Below are positions 1 through 9,961 of a DNA stretch of 64,000 nucleotides, in pieces. The stretch spans positions 29,215,729 to 29,279,728 of the forward strand of contig CM049314.1 in the NCBI GenBank assembly GCA_026874595.1, written 5' to 3'. Each line of letters begins with the position of its first letter. Within the stretch, counting starts at the first letter, position 1. The notes under the pieces are model-generated. The model saw nothing but the letters and a program-made list of their open reading frames with translations, searched no databases and was not told the DNA's origin. The translations under genes and the position numbers were made by a program. This DNA comes from Sipunculus nudus (Eukaryota; Annelida; Sipuncula; Golfingiida; Sipunculidae).

Positions 1-481
1 AGAAAAGGCATAGCGTTTGTGTTATTTTACTCTTGGTGTAACAGGTTCACGTCTCGTGACTGTGCTGGTACGTCTGAGCGTGACAGGGGCTGTCTGCGTG
101 AGTGTTTCCTGATGTGTGTGATGCAGGACTGCTGTATTGTCAGGTGGTTTTTTTTAGATGTTATGTGTCATACACGTTGCCACATACAGACTGCTCATGT
201 TTACGTAAATACATATAACTATACATATATACATCCAATACCCGTACATGGAATCGTTACGAAAAAAAATCACTAAAAACAAATGATAGAGTAAAGGAAG
301 CGGGCTGTATGATTAACATTCGATGGTATTGCGCAACTTTACTGTAGACACGCCGTGACCCCATGTGTCGTGACTCAGTTTGTAACGAGATATGTTGTTT
401 TCCCTGAACGTGTCAATCACGTGTGCACCAAAACGGGATGAATTACGCTCGCACGCTCATGTCAGCAGTGTATGTGTCAGT
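1..481. other. Intergenic, no supported gene
   Basis: An 85-codon open frame lies at 19-276 but has no ATG-based context, composition or recognisable motif that supports it. The rest holds short AT-rich stretches and CACGTG-type E-boxes (around 418 and 482) leading into the promoter of the first gene. Confidence 0.5.
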
Positions 482-512
482 CACGTGACATAACAAGATA
501 ACGTATATAAGG
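482..512 (+). promoter_or_regulatory. Promoter: CACGTGAC E-box and TATATAAGG box
   Basis: CACGTGAC lies at 482-489 and TATATAAGG at 504-512, which predicts transcription starting near 535. CACGTG followed by an A/T-rich TATA box recurs upstream of the 30.2 kb gene (CACGTGAC near 30045, TATATAAAC at 30141). It drives the gene at 778-2232. Confidence 0.7.
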
Positions 513-777
513 GGCTGCAGGGCAGCGTTGCTTGCACACTGCCTGATGCTGGCGAAGCGAATACAGCAACTGGGTGGACCCATTGACACATACACTGATC
601 ATTCGTACGGATTGCGTGCCAGTCGAATAAAACGTGAGTGACCTTTTTTGTACATAGACGGGTGTAGTGACTGGACGACCGTGTCCATTATTTGTGCGGA
701 TCATGTGACGTAATGATGTGACGCGTGTCCATTTATTAATTGCAGTTTTCTTTGTATTGCCATTACACGAGTCAGAC

Positions 778-2232
778 ATGTCAGACATGTGGCCTCCGGT
801 CGATCTTGCTGTTCATGACACAGGGCCCGACGGCATCATGGGTACATATTTCGGGATGGCGCACAAGGACGGAGCGGTGGTCTCTTTTGACACTGACCCG
901 TCAGATCGCGTTCCCCGACTCTTCCACGAGACTGTATTTTTCAAACTGTCCGGCGCCACGTTTAACACGTACTGGGTTTGCACGGACGGCAAAAGACGAG
1001 GTTCACAGTTTGTTTTCGACATAAGGCACTGGCGACAGGAAATCGATCAAGCAGGCGGGGAGGTTCACCTCATGGTGGGACGTTACATCCAATGCGAACA
1101 CGGATTGGCCTTAGTTTGGGTGCCCGTTCGCGCATCGCGGTCGTCAATGGAGCCCGCCAGTCTTAGACCGTTTTACGTGACGCCTTATGCAGTAGCACTA
1201 AACGTGGTGTACGTTGGTTGGGATCCGGAAGGGGTGGTCAAAAGAGATTCTGCTTGGTCGTGGCTCAAAAGGCAGCCTCCAATGGCGTACTACCAGGACG
1301 CTCCGGTGCAGTGCACGGACGCGGGAGGGCGGGTTTTTTGTGAATACTTGGACATGGAAGGTCTGATGTCTTTTGCGATGACCTGTTTTCCTGAGCGTTC
1401 GCGCCTGCGGGCAGTATTCGGAGCAGTTGAACCCAAATGGGCTTTGGGCCACTGTTGGGTGGAGCGTGAACGGGCCACAGGGAGAAAATACATCGTCTGG
1501 TCAGATGCCAGTTATCCCGAGGGCCTCAGACGCGGAACTACCGTACTTGAAAAGTACGAGTGGAGAGGTACACCGCCAGGTGGTGTACAGATGAAACGGA
1601 GTTTGGACGGAGACCACCCTGTCACACTGATCGCAACCCTGCACGACCCTCAAGATAATGACGTGCGTATTTCTGGGGAACCTCCCACATCGATTGACTG
1701 GGCTGCAAACGTGCATCATGTCTGGGATGTCAGCTTGAGACAAAACATCATGTCGAGGCATACCAGAATGGACCCATACGTGCGATTTTACAGCACATTG
1801 GCTCCCGGAAAAGACGTCGGTCTGTGGGACAGGGTACACATCGTTAAAACCGCTGCAACGTTCTCTCCGCGTGAAGTGATGAACCTTGACCTGTATGTCG
1901 CGAGCGTAGTGAAAACGGTCGAGTTGTTCGACCAATACAGATCTGGTTTTGGTTGTCCTCGGCGACTATCTGTTTATATGAATATAATCAAAAAGTGCAA
2001 AAGGGACTGGCCGGAGAAGGTCGAATGCATACGCGATGGTCGCGTGGGACGAAAAGAGTATGTGTTGCACAGGACTGACACGCCGGGAGGTAATCGGTAT
2101 CCGTCAGGTGGAAGCATTCGCAAGCAACCATCGTGCAACATGTATCGGATGCATAAAAGGTTTGTACATGCCATGTTACCGAGCTTTTCCACAGTTTCCA
2201 TAGAACAAAAAGATGTGCCAGTACTGATATAA
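778..2232 (+). CDS. Hypothetical protein, about 485 aa, unrecognised
   Basis: This long open frame has even codon use and no stop, the best ORF on this side of the block. A leader intron is likely: GTGAGT donor at 634 and TTAATTGCAG acceptor ending at 745. An upstream in-frame ATG at 718 would lie inside that intron, so the start is placed at ATG 778 (MSDMWPP), with a second ATG at 787. If the intron is not removed, the 20 extra residues are hydrophobic and would look like a signal peptide, so splicing could switch the N terminus. The protein is rich in Trp, Tyr and charged residues, has no membrane segment after the start and no Cys-pair motif. I do not recognise a family and assign no function. 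The promoter is the E-box/TATA module just upstream. No canonical AATAAA is seen directly downstream. Confidence 0.85.
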   Translation: MSDMWPPVDLAVHDTGPDGIMGTYFGMAHKDGAVVSFDTDPSDRVPRLFHETVFFKLSGATFNTYWVCTDGKRRGSQFVFDIRHWRQEIDQAGGEVHLMVGRYIQCEHGLALVWVPVRASRSSMEPASLRPFYVTPYAVALNVVYVGWDPEGVVKRDSAWSWLKRQPPMAYYQDAPVQCTDAGGRVFCEYLDMEGLMSFAMTCFPERSRLRAVFGAVEPKWALGHCWVERERATGRKYIVWSDASYPEGLRRGTTVLEKYEWRGTPPGGVQMKRSLDGDHPVTLIATLHDPQDNDVRISGEPPTSIDWAANVHHVWDVSLRQNIMSRHTRMDPYVRFYSTLAPGKDVGLWDRVHIVKTAATFSPREVMNLDLYVASVVKTVELFDQYRSGFGCPRRLSVYMNIIKKCKRDWPEKVECIRDGRVGRKEYVLHRTDTPGGNRYPSGGSIRKQPSCNMYRMHKRFVHAMLPSFSTVSIEQKDVPVLI

Positions 2233-3212
2233 GAAGGGTATGACTTTAGCAGGCCGTGATCATACGTGTGCAAATTTTGTTATGAAGTATATTGTTGATA
2301 GAACTTTACAGAGTCTTTATGAGTAAAGATAACGTATGACCGAGTGTTTCTTTTATTACAGGTGAAGGTGTATATTATGAGAACGTATGAGATCAGCTGA
2401 CGCTGTCAGAACACGCAGAGAAACACGTGAGCGCAGATAACACGCGACACATATTGACAAATATATTGAATTGTAAATCTCAGTATTAGACGTGCGACAG
2501 TTAGGCCCTCTGTTGTGCTTTAACTTGCCAAACACGTCCGTTCATTGACGTTGGGCTATATCATATGCATTTAGACACCAAAGACATGTACGTGTTACTA
2601 ATGGTCGAGATTTATGAGAAAGCGTGACAAACAGCGAAAAAAAAACAGGGGGGGGGGGTGTTTGCTACCAAGACGTGTGTTGCACTCATGTTGCATCTGA
2701 TGTACGTCGCAGCTCAGGATAGGTGTCCATTATAAAATTTGTTATTTATCCTTGACTGTTATGTGTGGCTGTGAGCCCACTAGGAAATCCACACACACGC
2801 CCGCTGCATCCCTTTACTGATAGAAGTGGGTTTTATTATGAGCTTGGTACCGGCATCCGTCTGCGAAACATGTCCGTTCATATTTTTTATGGGTACAATA
2901 ACATGTCATGATGTGTCTGAAGACATGTACACTTATAAACCTTTATTCAAACGGGAATCAAAGACATATGAGCATTGGTCATTGTGTCTGTTCTGCCTGG
3001 CGTACTGAAGCTCTGAAAGCATGCTTCTTATGATACCACGTGTTGTACATCCGAAGTAGACATACACGTTACCTCTTTGTCACGTGAACCACCTACCGAC
3101 CAGACATGCCGATATATATTTATATTATATCAACAAACACAATACGTAGGTCTATGCACATTCCGGAACCATTTAGGGTTTCACCGGATGTCACTCTGGC
3201 TCTTTGTACGTG
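2233..3212. other. Intergenic, about 1 kb
   Basis: It contains the 3' region of the 485-aa gene, an 11-G homopolymer at about 2648-2658 and further AT-rich sequence. A 60-codon frame at 2826-3008 has no supporting context. No RNA gene was recognised. Confidence 0.5.
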
Positions 3213-3243
3213 TGACGTCACACGCTAAATTGTGTATATAAGG
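3213..3243 (+). promoter_or_regulatory. CRE-TATA promoter module
   Basis: TGACGTCA lies at 3213-3220 and TATATAAGG at 3235-3243, exactly 22 bp from start to start. The same spacing recurs at 20926/20948 (plus) and 26727/26705 (minus). The downstream GCAACAGTGCAAT around the predicted start is also shared with the 20.95 kb promoter. TGACGTCA is the palindromic CREB/ATF site. The module heads the leader of the 3.6-5.2 kb genes. Confidence 0.75.
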
Positions 3244-3326
3244 ACCCTACTCGCAACAGTGCAATCACTCTCGCTTAGAGACATACCACTGCAAGTGAAC
3301 AGCAGCAAGGGACTTATACCGTAGCA

Positions 3327-3366
3327 CACGGATACGAGTATAGAAGCACGGATACGAGTATAGAAG
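3327..3366 (+). repeat. Two tandem 20-bp units in the leader
   Basis: The unit CACGGATACGAGTATAGAAG occurs twice head to tail inside the transcribed leader, upstream of a GTGAGTAC splice donor near 3471-3478. Confidence 0.85.
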
Positions 3367-3582
3367 CAGTATAGGACTTCACTGAAGCAATTTACAGGCG
3401 TGAAGGATAGACAGAAGAAGCGAGTGAAGAATAAAGAGTATACCTACAACAGAAAGCGAGCAAGAAATCAAAAGTGAGTACATTTATTTTATCGTTCAAC
3501 ACATTTAGTTTACTGTAAAAGGTGTTCATCTTTTATTGATGTACATTCTGATCCAACTGTTCGGCAATGTCATATGTGATAT

Positions 3583-4092
3583 ATGACAACGGTTTTTGTA
3601 AAACCAGTGTTGCCTTTGGTTGTAGTGGCACAGCCCCCGAACGGCGCACCAGCCCGACCCCAAGGCAACCATGTCCCGGGTACCTTACAAGGCCAGTGGT
3701 CGCCTTTGTTGCCCGTGGGTGCGCAGTATAATGCGCAACAGCATGTTGACGGTTTACCGGTGAACTTTCGCCGAAACCTGCCTCTGGTGCCGTACAGGCC
3801 AGAAACGTACCTGGAACGTATGATTCAAGGGAATGTTCAGATGTCGGACCAGATGCGCCAGCTACTGACGACAACTGTGACATTATTCATGTCATTATTC
3901 CCTTACACGTCACACGTGTTCGACCCTACCCCGAACAGCAACCCCAGGCAGACAGGAGATCACATCTTGGTGTTCATCAGGAACATTCTTAACCGGAACC
4001 GGCCGGACAGAGAAACCCACATAATGCTGTTTCATTTCCTGGTTAACACGTTTGTCGGCGCATATTTCCAATCGATGCTGGCAGGTCAGTGA
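3583..4092 (+). CDS. Hypothetical 169-aa protein, Pro-rich N terminus
   Basis: The first about 60 residues are Pro/Gln/Gly-rich and probably disordered. The last about 100 look helical (ERMIQGNVQMSDQMRQLLTT and a hydrophobic C-terminal helix near FHFLVNTFVGAYF). The start is the first ATG in a long 5' leader that begins about 3265 under the CRE-TATA promoter. A GTGAGTAC donor lies upstream (about 3471) with no convincing acceptor before this ATG. A further acceptor (TTTTATTGCAG, ending about 4355) and donor (GTGAGTAC, about 4413) lie downstream, so this ORF may be read from unspliced RNA while spliced RNA feeds the 4766 gene. Family not recognised. Confidence 0.7.
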   Translation: MTTVFVKPVLPLVVVAQPPNGAPARPQGNHVPGTLQGQWSPLLPVGAQYNAQQHVDGLPVNFRRNLPLVPYRPETYLERMIQGNVQMSDQMRQLLTTTVTLFMSLFPYTSHVFDPTPNSNPRQTGDHILVFIRNILNRNRPDRETHIMLFHFLVNTFVGAYFQSMLAGQ

Positions 4093-4765
4093 GGCACACG
4101 CCTTGATGCCTGTTGAGTTGCAGTTGCTGTTAAGTTGTTGCTTTATATATCTTTTTTATTGTTATCGTTTTGTTTGTGCTGACTAGCATTGGAAGAGTAC
4201 CTTGTCATTTATACTTCAGGGGGCAGTTGATAAATGTAATGATTTGAATATGGTTTGTGATAGGGATACTGGCATTCACCATATGTGGTTGTCGTTTCCT
4301 GTTGTAGATTATCAATGGTGACTGTGTGTTCTTACGGTGTTGTTGTTTTATTGCAGAGCAAAGCGAAGACATATAAAGAAGAGAGACACAAATCGTTCCG
4401 GATATCACAGCTAAATGTGAGTACAATATTGTTTATGAAATCTTATTGTACAGACCGCATTTCTGACAGTTTGTAAATAATGTTGACAAACAAATATTAA
4501 TAGTACTATAATAATACTCAGTCATATTTATATGGTGACGGTAATCGAACGACATCCTGTTACTACGTAATCATGCACAGTATAATTTACACGGCGGCGG
4601 AATATTGACGTGTTACTACACGTACCTGCATCAAGTAAAACAAGAGATTCAACATCCTACAACTGAATGTAAATATCGGTCATCAACACGATATAGACAT
4701 AACACATGGACAATTGTGCAGGACGGTCGTGATGATGTCGTTTGTATGTAATTGTAGTTCTGACA

Positions 4766-5239
4766 ATGGAACACAACGATATTCTTGTGGAAGATGTACT
4801 TGGAAAGTTGAAATTAACTGCAGAAACGTGTCTACGTATTACTCCAAACAGCGACAATGACACGACGTTAAAGCAATATGTAGAATGTATTTCTATGTTC
4901 CAACAGTGCTTTGATCAATTGTTGGGGTGTGTCATATCATACCAAACGTATCCGTGTGAAAATATGGATATGGATCAAATACTTGCGGACCTGTCGTGTA
5001 TCGCAAATAACGTGCTATCGTTGTCATGTTCTGAGCTTGTTGTGAAAGCACTTTGGGCGGTGTATAAGCGGTTGTGCGCTGTACACCGGAGATACGTACT
5101 CGTTATAGAAAACATGCAAACATTAGTATGTGTCGTTGATGAGCATAAACTGCAATGCCAAGAAATGAACCAGATGACACAGTGCTTGCTGGCTGATTTG
5201 TGGCAGACATATCCGGACTTTGTTACATGTATCCAATAA
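4766..5239 (+). CDS. Hypothetical small helical protein, 157 aa
   Basis: The start is ATG 4766, just after a TAATTGTAG acceptor ending about 4757. The eight upstream in-frame residues would be intronic. The protein is almost entirely predictable helix with regularly spaced Leu/Val/Cys and many Cys residues that are not in zinc-like pairs. Length and helical pattern resemble the other 160-190 aa proteins of this block (7396-7959 plus and 21.9-25.4 kb minus), but I cannot align it with confidence. The gene is probably the spliced product of the 3.2 kb promoter, with a small leader exon at about 4356-4412. No function assigned. Confidence 0.7.
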   Translation: MEHNDILVEDVLGKLKLTAETCLRITPNSDNDTTLKQYVECISMFQQCFDQLLGCVISYQTYPCENMDMDQILADLSCIANNVLSLSCSELVVKALWAVYKRLCAVHRRYVLVIENMQTLVCVVDEHKLQCQEMNQMTQCLLADLWQTYPDFVTCIQ

Positions 5240-5384
5240 TCATGGCCCGCACGACGTGAACCAATGAATACTGTGACTCGACGTAATAGACAGTGACATT
5301 GGTTTTGTATTTGTTACATAGGGGTTATATGTGTCATCATTACTCAGGTCGCGTTATAATTATTGCAGCACGCGCGATACATTC

Positions 5385-6002
5385 ATAAAAACTACAGACA
5401 TTTGCGAAAAGATGAACTCATTAAGGATGAACGTGAACGACTCCCCAGATGAATACGACCCAGAGAAACATTAAATAGTGGGCAAACAATTGTTAGACGA
5501 TATGGCGGAACTGGCCAAGGAGGCAGAAGAGCGATCATCGAAACTGGCCAAGGATGCAGAACAGCGATCATCCGATGATGAAGATGAGGGTATGGCTTTA
5601 AAAGAGTTCGCTACATACATCAAGGATCTGATTGCCGTAATATCTCAGATCCCTGGGTACATTCAAAACTTTGAGGCAAGGGATGGACAACAAGAACATA
5701 ACGGCTTCGTAATAGATCGCGGATACGTAAAGACGTTCAAGAAGATGTATTCCATCGTCGGCGTAATGCGTCGCAGGTCATGCAGTGATATATTGTGGCT
5801 GGCCTTATGTCAATTGTCGGCGTACATGTTATGGGTCAGGACCCTTTACATACGTAGGAGCATGGTTCACTGTAAGTCGATACCATCTGAAATGATGTGG
5901 CACCATCATCATTGGGAGGAGTTCGCACAGGGGGTGTTAATATTAGGTTGGGCTTTATGGTTAGAGAAGAAGGCTGCAGCGGACGAAAATGGAAGAAAGT
6001 AA
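5385..6002 (+). pseudogene. Degenerate METTE-family paralogue (start lost, in-frame stop)
   Basis: The acceptor region (TTATTGCAGCACGCGCG) matches the leaders of the intact copies at 6387, 8585 and 9962. The position of their start codon is occupied by ATA at 5385, followed by codons that keep the family pattern. The same frame then meets TAA at 5472. Downstream it is open to 6002 and carries the family core: a charged helix, an LKxF-x-IxxVIS-PGYIQxFE block and a C-D-x-L-W-x-A-L-C-Q-L-S-x-Y block. An ATG at 5412 would give only a 20-codon peptide. ATG 5502 could start an N-terminally shortened protein of 166 aa. It lacks the acidic Ser/Asp stretch and the basic tail. It is either decayed or re-started. 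The 5' changes are seen directly; loss of function is inference. Confidence 0.7.
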
Positions 6003-6386
6003 CAGTGTTATGTTTACAAAAGGACTTATGGCTGAACGGACTTGTGGATAAACATGTAAATATGCCAATATATTTACCCATTGCAGATGTTTGGTTTTTG
6101 TAAGTGACAGTAGATAGTGTGATCAGTATATCGATCTTAATATCCCCGTATTCCCTCAATTAGAATACGTGATTGTCGTATCTTGTATTTTTCAAAATTT
6201 GTATTATCTCATCAGAATAAATGATTGTAAGTTGTATTAATGTCTTTTAGTTTTTTTCATGAATCACGTGATATGGTTGTTTCACTGTGCTGAGAGTTTG
6301 AATGTTGGCATAAGTTGGATGGTATTTTTCCTGCTACCCTTCCCTTAATGGCGTTTGTGGATTATTACAGCACACCCGATACGATA

Positions 6387-7157
6387 ATGGAAACGACAGA
6401 AGTTAGCGGAGAGATGAGCCCCCAAAAGATTAGCGCCCCGGACCCTCCAATGAATGGGCAGGCCAACCAGGACAGTCCAATTATCGGCCAAACACAAGAG
6501 GAACAGAAAATTGACCCTCCAGGGGACGACCCAGCCAATCAGGACCCTCCAAAGAGCTTCCGGCAGAAGCACGAAATGTGGGTCAATAAAGAAATGGAGG
6601 ACCGCATACAAGAACTCAAGGGTCTGGTAGACATTGCCGAAAAGCGAATCATAGAATCGCCTGATGATGATGAAGAGTGTAGGGAAGAGTGTAGGGGTTT
6701 AAAGGATTTTGCTGATAAGACCAAAAATCTTATTGATGTAATATCAAAGTTCCCTGGACATATACAAAAGTTTGAGGCAGATGCCATGGTTGGACCAAAA
6801 GATGGGAAACGCGTCGTGAAAGACGGTGCATACAAACTGACGTACAAGAGAATGAAAGCTATCATCGACGCAATGAGAAAAACGCCGTGTCAGGATCTGG
6901 TGTATGATGCATTCGGTATATTATCTTTTTACATAGAGGCGATCCTGATCCTTTACACAGACATGCAGGACAGGCTGCGTGACTGCATACCCGAAGGGGA
7001 ACTTCCTGTGGTACTAGTGGCACCGTGTTTTGTGCGGGAGTACCACAGTTGGAACTGGGAAAAACTCGAGCGATGTCAGTCATGGTTAGATCATGAGGGT
7101 CAGATGAGGTACAAGAGGCAATGGTTAAACAATCGAGAAAGAAAAAACGCCACGTGA
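6387..7157 (+). CDS. METTE-family protein, 256 aa
   Basis: Member of the local four-copy family. The start is ATG 6387, 17 nt after the ATTATTACAG acceptor. Sequence upstream of this ATG does not keep frame between copies, which excludes longer N termini. Order: a Pro-rich, low-complexity segment of about residues 10-55, a charged coiled-coil-like helix (EMEDRIQELKGLVDIAEKRI), then the conserved core with PGHIQKFE and C-Q-D-L-V-Y. Compared with the 8585 copy the C terminus is cut short: the frame closes at TGA 7155-7157 directly after an A-run, and the basic tail-encoding sequence that follows is still recognisable in another frame. A poly(A) signal lies 3' of the neighbouring unit. Function unknown. 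Confidence 0.75.
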   Translation: METTEVSGEMSPQKISAPDPPMNGQANQDSPIIGQTQEEQKIDPPGDDPANQDPPKSFRQKHEMWVNKEMEDRIQELKGLVDIAEKRIIESPDDDEECREECRGLKDFADKTKNLIDVISKFPGHIQKFEADAMVGPKDGKRVVKDGAYKLTYKRMKAIIDAMRKTPCQDLVYDAFGILSFYIEAILILYTDMQDRLRDCIPEGELPVVLVAPCFVREYHSWNWEKLERCQSWLDHEGQMRYKRQWLNNRERKNAT

Positions 7158-7395
7158 CGTCTACCGTGCAGGATCAATCCAAAACCAAAACAGTTCAAAC
7201 AGGTCGCGTCAACAAGAAACGCAAGAGGCGTGGCCGAAAAAATAACAAAAAGTAAACAAAAGAAAAACTTTCATCAACAAAGACATATTTCAACAAAGAC
7301 ATGTACAAATATTTCCTTTGCTCTCGTGATTTTGTTGTATACATTGACATTATCAGTAAATGGTATCGTATCTGTTTGCAGCTTGTGTTGGCACG

Positions 7396-7959
7396 ATGAC
7401 GGACATACAGGATATATTTGATAGACGGGTCTGCCGACAGTTGAGACGGCTGGCGGATATCTACGAAAGACGTGCCAAAAGGTCTACATCAGCTATACAT
7501 AAGATGTACATGTTTGATTGCTGCCGGGTTGCATTAATGTTAGAGGTGTACGTGCGTATCTTCGACACGACAGGACTTCACGGCCTCCCTGATTTGTACC
7601 TCAGCGATAGATGCTGGTTTAAGGCCACATATCACACGCTGTTTAATTATATTTCTGGAAGACTGTACAAGCAAGACGCACGTTGCGATGGCTTCGTGGT
7701 CGCTGCATTGCTGTTATTGCATCGGTACTTTACCCGTGTACAGCAGAAATACAATTGTTTAATAAAGGAGCTGCAACACAATCGGAATACTCAAAGAGAT
7801 CTGCAGAAAATATTGTATAAGTGCAACATGCTGCGTAAATGTAAGGATGGTTTATGGTGTGAGATACAGAAACGTCGAGGTCGAGATGCTGCTGCTCGTG
7901 CAAGGAAACAAAGTATGCGTGATCGTAAACGACAGAACTCAGTGTGTGGTCTGATGTGA
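7396..7959 (+). CDS. Hypothetical basic helical protein, 187 aa
   Basis: The start is ATG 7396, 16 nt after the acceptor TCTGTTTGCAG (ending about 7380). Upstream in-frame codons are taken as intronic. The protein is helical and Leu/Cys-rich. The C-terminal about 60 residues are strongly basic (runs such as KRRGRDAAARARKQ and RDRKRQ), suggesting nuclear localisation or nucleic-acid binding. It sits between two METTE-family units. Family not recognised. Confidence 0.7.
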   Translation: MTDIQDIFDRRVCRQLRRLADIYERRAKRSTSAIHKMYMFDCCRVALMLEVYVRIFDTTGLHGLPDLYLSDRCWFKATYHTLFNYISGRLYKQDARCDGFVVAALLLLHRYFTRVQQKYNCLIKELQHNRNTQRDLQKILYKCNMLRKCKDGLWCEIQKRRGRDAAARARKQSMRDRKRQNSVCGLM

Positions 7960-8584
7960 ATATGTAGCCAACTTTTTCACACCAAGACTGCCCGATGCAT
8001 AAATACCTTTGTACAGAACTGTTTTGTAATGTAATTCTTTCTTTTTTTGTCCATATTTACTGCTACGTACCTGTAATCCAAGAGTCTGCTACAGTTTTGT
8101 TTACATATAATATTTTGCTTACATATATTTTGTTGTATTTTCAACATATTTCGTACAGTTACATGTGTGTACCTGATGTAAATATTTTAACAATATGTGC
8201 CTCATAGAAGTAGGTTTGATGTATAATGTAAGCGTTAGGTTGTTTGATATTCATATAACCACCAAAAAATGTAACATATAATTTTGTGATGTATTTGATT
8301 TCTGGTGTATGTTTTGTTAGGTGATGATGAGACTGTTTGTTAATTTTTATAACCATCGGCATAAACATTCTTTGTAACATTTAGTCGGAATAAATGATGT
8401 AACTTTTATTTCCGTCTCCGTTTTAATGTATCGCAGGCAAGCATCGGAGATTTGCCAGCGAAACAGGGGTATGGATGTTTCACTGTACAGAGAGTTTGAA
8501 TGTTGGCGTGCTAGCTTGGATTGTCATTTTCCTGATACCCTGCCCTTAATGCGTTTTGTGTATATTGCAGCACGCCCGTTACAA
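7960..8584 (+). promoter_or_regulatory. 3' region, poly(A) signal and shared METTE leader
   Basis: AATAAA lies at 8389-8394 within TCGGAATAAATGATGTAAC, followed by the block TTCCGTCTCCGTTTT-ATG-TATCGC that also follows the signals near 9765 and 11187. Next comes the leader shared by the units: GAGTTTGAATGTTGGCGTGC, then a T-rich tract and the acceptor GTGTATATTGCAG just before the coding start. GTATG(G/A)ATG near 8468 is a possible donor kept in the units at 8.4, 9.8 and 11.2 kb. Confidence 0.55.
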
Positions 8585-9385
8585 ATGGAAACGACAGAAG
8601 TGTGCGACCAAACAATGACTGACATGGTGGACGCCCCGAGCCATCAAACGGACGACCCTGACAACCAAGACTGTTCACTCAACTACCAAGGAAAAGCCAA
8701 CACCCCAGATTCCGACATATCGGATGACTCGTCGGATGACTCGTCGGATGAAGAAACCCGAAATCTGTGGGGACAGATTATCGAAACGTCAGCCAGAAGA
8801 TCGTTAAAGGACAACACTGAGGCGCCACTACAACTGGCCAATGGTGCGGACAAACGTGTACAAGAATCATCCGATGAAGAAGGAGAGTGCCAGGTTTTGA
8901 TGGATTTCTCATTAAAGATGAGGCTGTTGGTTGATATCATGTCGCGGTACCCAGGGTACATCAAACAATTCGAGGAAGAATCCTGTAATGGACGAAACGA
9001 AAGTGAAGTCTCCGTGAACGATAGAGAATACTGGGGTACGTTTAAGCAGATGTCTGAAACCGTCGACGAACTGACAGACATGCCGTGCCAGGATCTGGTG
9101 TACCCAGCTCTATTGAAACTGTCTGGGTACATGTATTGGGTGGAGACCCTTTATAATTATATGATTGACACACTGGAACGTACGACCAAAAGGATACCAT
9201 ATTATGTGGTGCATGACCACAGCATAATCTGGGACAGGCTCGCGTGTTATTTGAAATGGTTAAATAATGAGGCCATATGTGTCGCAAAAGAAAAAGCGGA
9301 AAAAATAGCGAAAAAACGCCGCGTGACTTCTACCGTGAAGGATCAACCTGAAACCAAAACAGTTAAAACAGGTCGCGTCAACTAG
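8585..9385 (+). CDS. METTE-family protein, 266 aa, intact copy
   Basis: Best-preserved family member. Order: N-terminal METTEVCDQ and a polar segment; a tandem acidic stretch of Ser-Asp-Asp repeats (about residues 45-60) that could be phosphorylated; a charged helix; the conserved core with S-R-Y-P-G-Y-I-K-Q-F-E-E and P-C-Q-D-L-V-Y-P-A-L; and a basic Lys/Arg-rich C-terminal tail of the kind used for nuclear import. The start follows the shared acceptor closely. An upstream in-frame ATG at 8426 is rejected because the reading frame there is not kept in the sister units. Family and biochemical role unrecognised. Acidic tract plus basic tail suggest a nuclear protein (inference). Confidence 0.8.
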   Translation: METTEVCDQTMTDMVDAPSHQTDDPDNQDCSLNYQGKANTPDSDISDDSSDDSSDEETRNLWGQIIETSARRSLKDNTEAPLQLANGADKRVQESSDEEGECQVLMDFSLKMRLLVDIMSRYPGYIKQFEEESCNGRNESEVSVNDREYWGTFKQMSETVDELTDMPCQDLVYPALLKLSGYMYWVETLYNYMIDTLERTTKRIPYYVVHDHSIIWDRLACYLKWLNNEAICVAKEKAEKIAKKRRVTSTVKDQPETKTVKTGRVN

Positions 9386-9961
9386 AACGCAAGATGCGTG
9401 GCAAAAAAAGAAATATAAAGTAAATTTCAACCAAAAAATGTACATTTGTTGCCCCTGTGAAGGGCGGTACACGCTGTGTGGTGTACAGGATATATATGTG
9501 GCATCTTTGACCAAGAGAACTTTTGTTATATAATCGCATTTTAATATCCATTTTTTTATGCCACGTACGTGTAATCAAGGTACATGTTATGGTTTTTGTT
9601 AACTGAGATTGTGTGTGTTATTTTTATCATAGATCGCACGTAATATGTATTTTGTTTAATGTGTACCTACTGTAAATATTTTGTCCGTGTATGCCTTACA
9701 TATATCGGTTTCATAGTTAATGAGACAGTTTTTGATATATATTGTTTGTAACAGTTTAGTTCGGAATAAATAATGTAACTTTCACTACCGTCTCCGTTTT
9801 CATGTATCGCATGTAGGAATCGGAGTTTTGCCGGCGAAACTGTGGTATGAATGTTTCACTGTGCAGAAAGTTTGAATGTTGGCGTGCTAGCTTGGATTGT
9901 CATTTTCCTGATACCCTGCCCTTAATGCGTTTGTGTATATTGCAGCACGCCCGTTACGAAA
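9386..9961 (+). promoter_or_regulatory. 3' region and repeated leader of the next METTE unit
   Basis: The sequence is a near copy of the 8.0-8.6 kb and 10.9-11.4 kb intervals, with AATAAA near 9766 and the leader GAGTTTT-GCCGGCGAAACTG, then the acceptor GTGTATATTGCAG. It shows that the whole unit (gene, terminator, leader), not just the ORF, was duplicated. Confidence 0.6.

Noticed and set aside
1501-1935. 144-codon minus-strand ORF inside the 485-aa gene
   Set aside because: Antisense shadow of a well-supported gene with no own start context.
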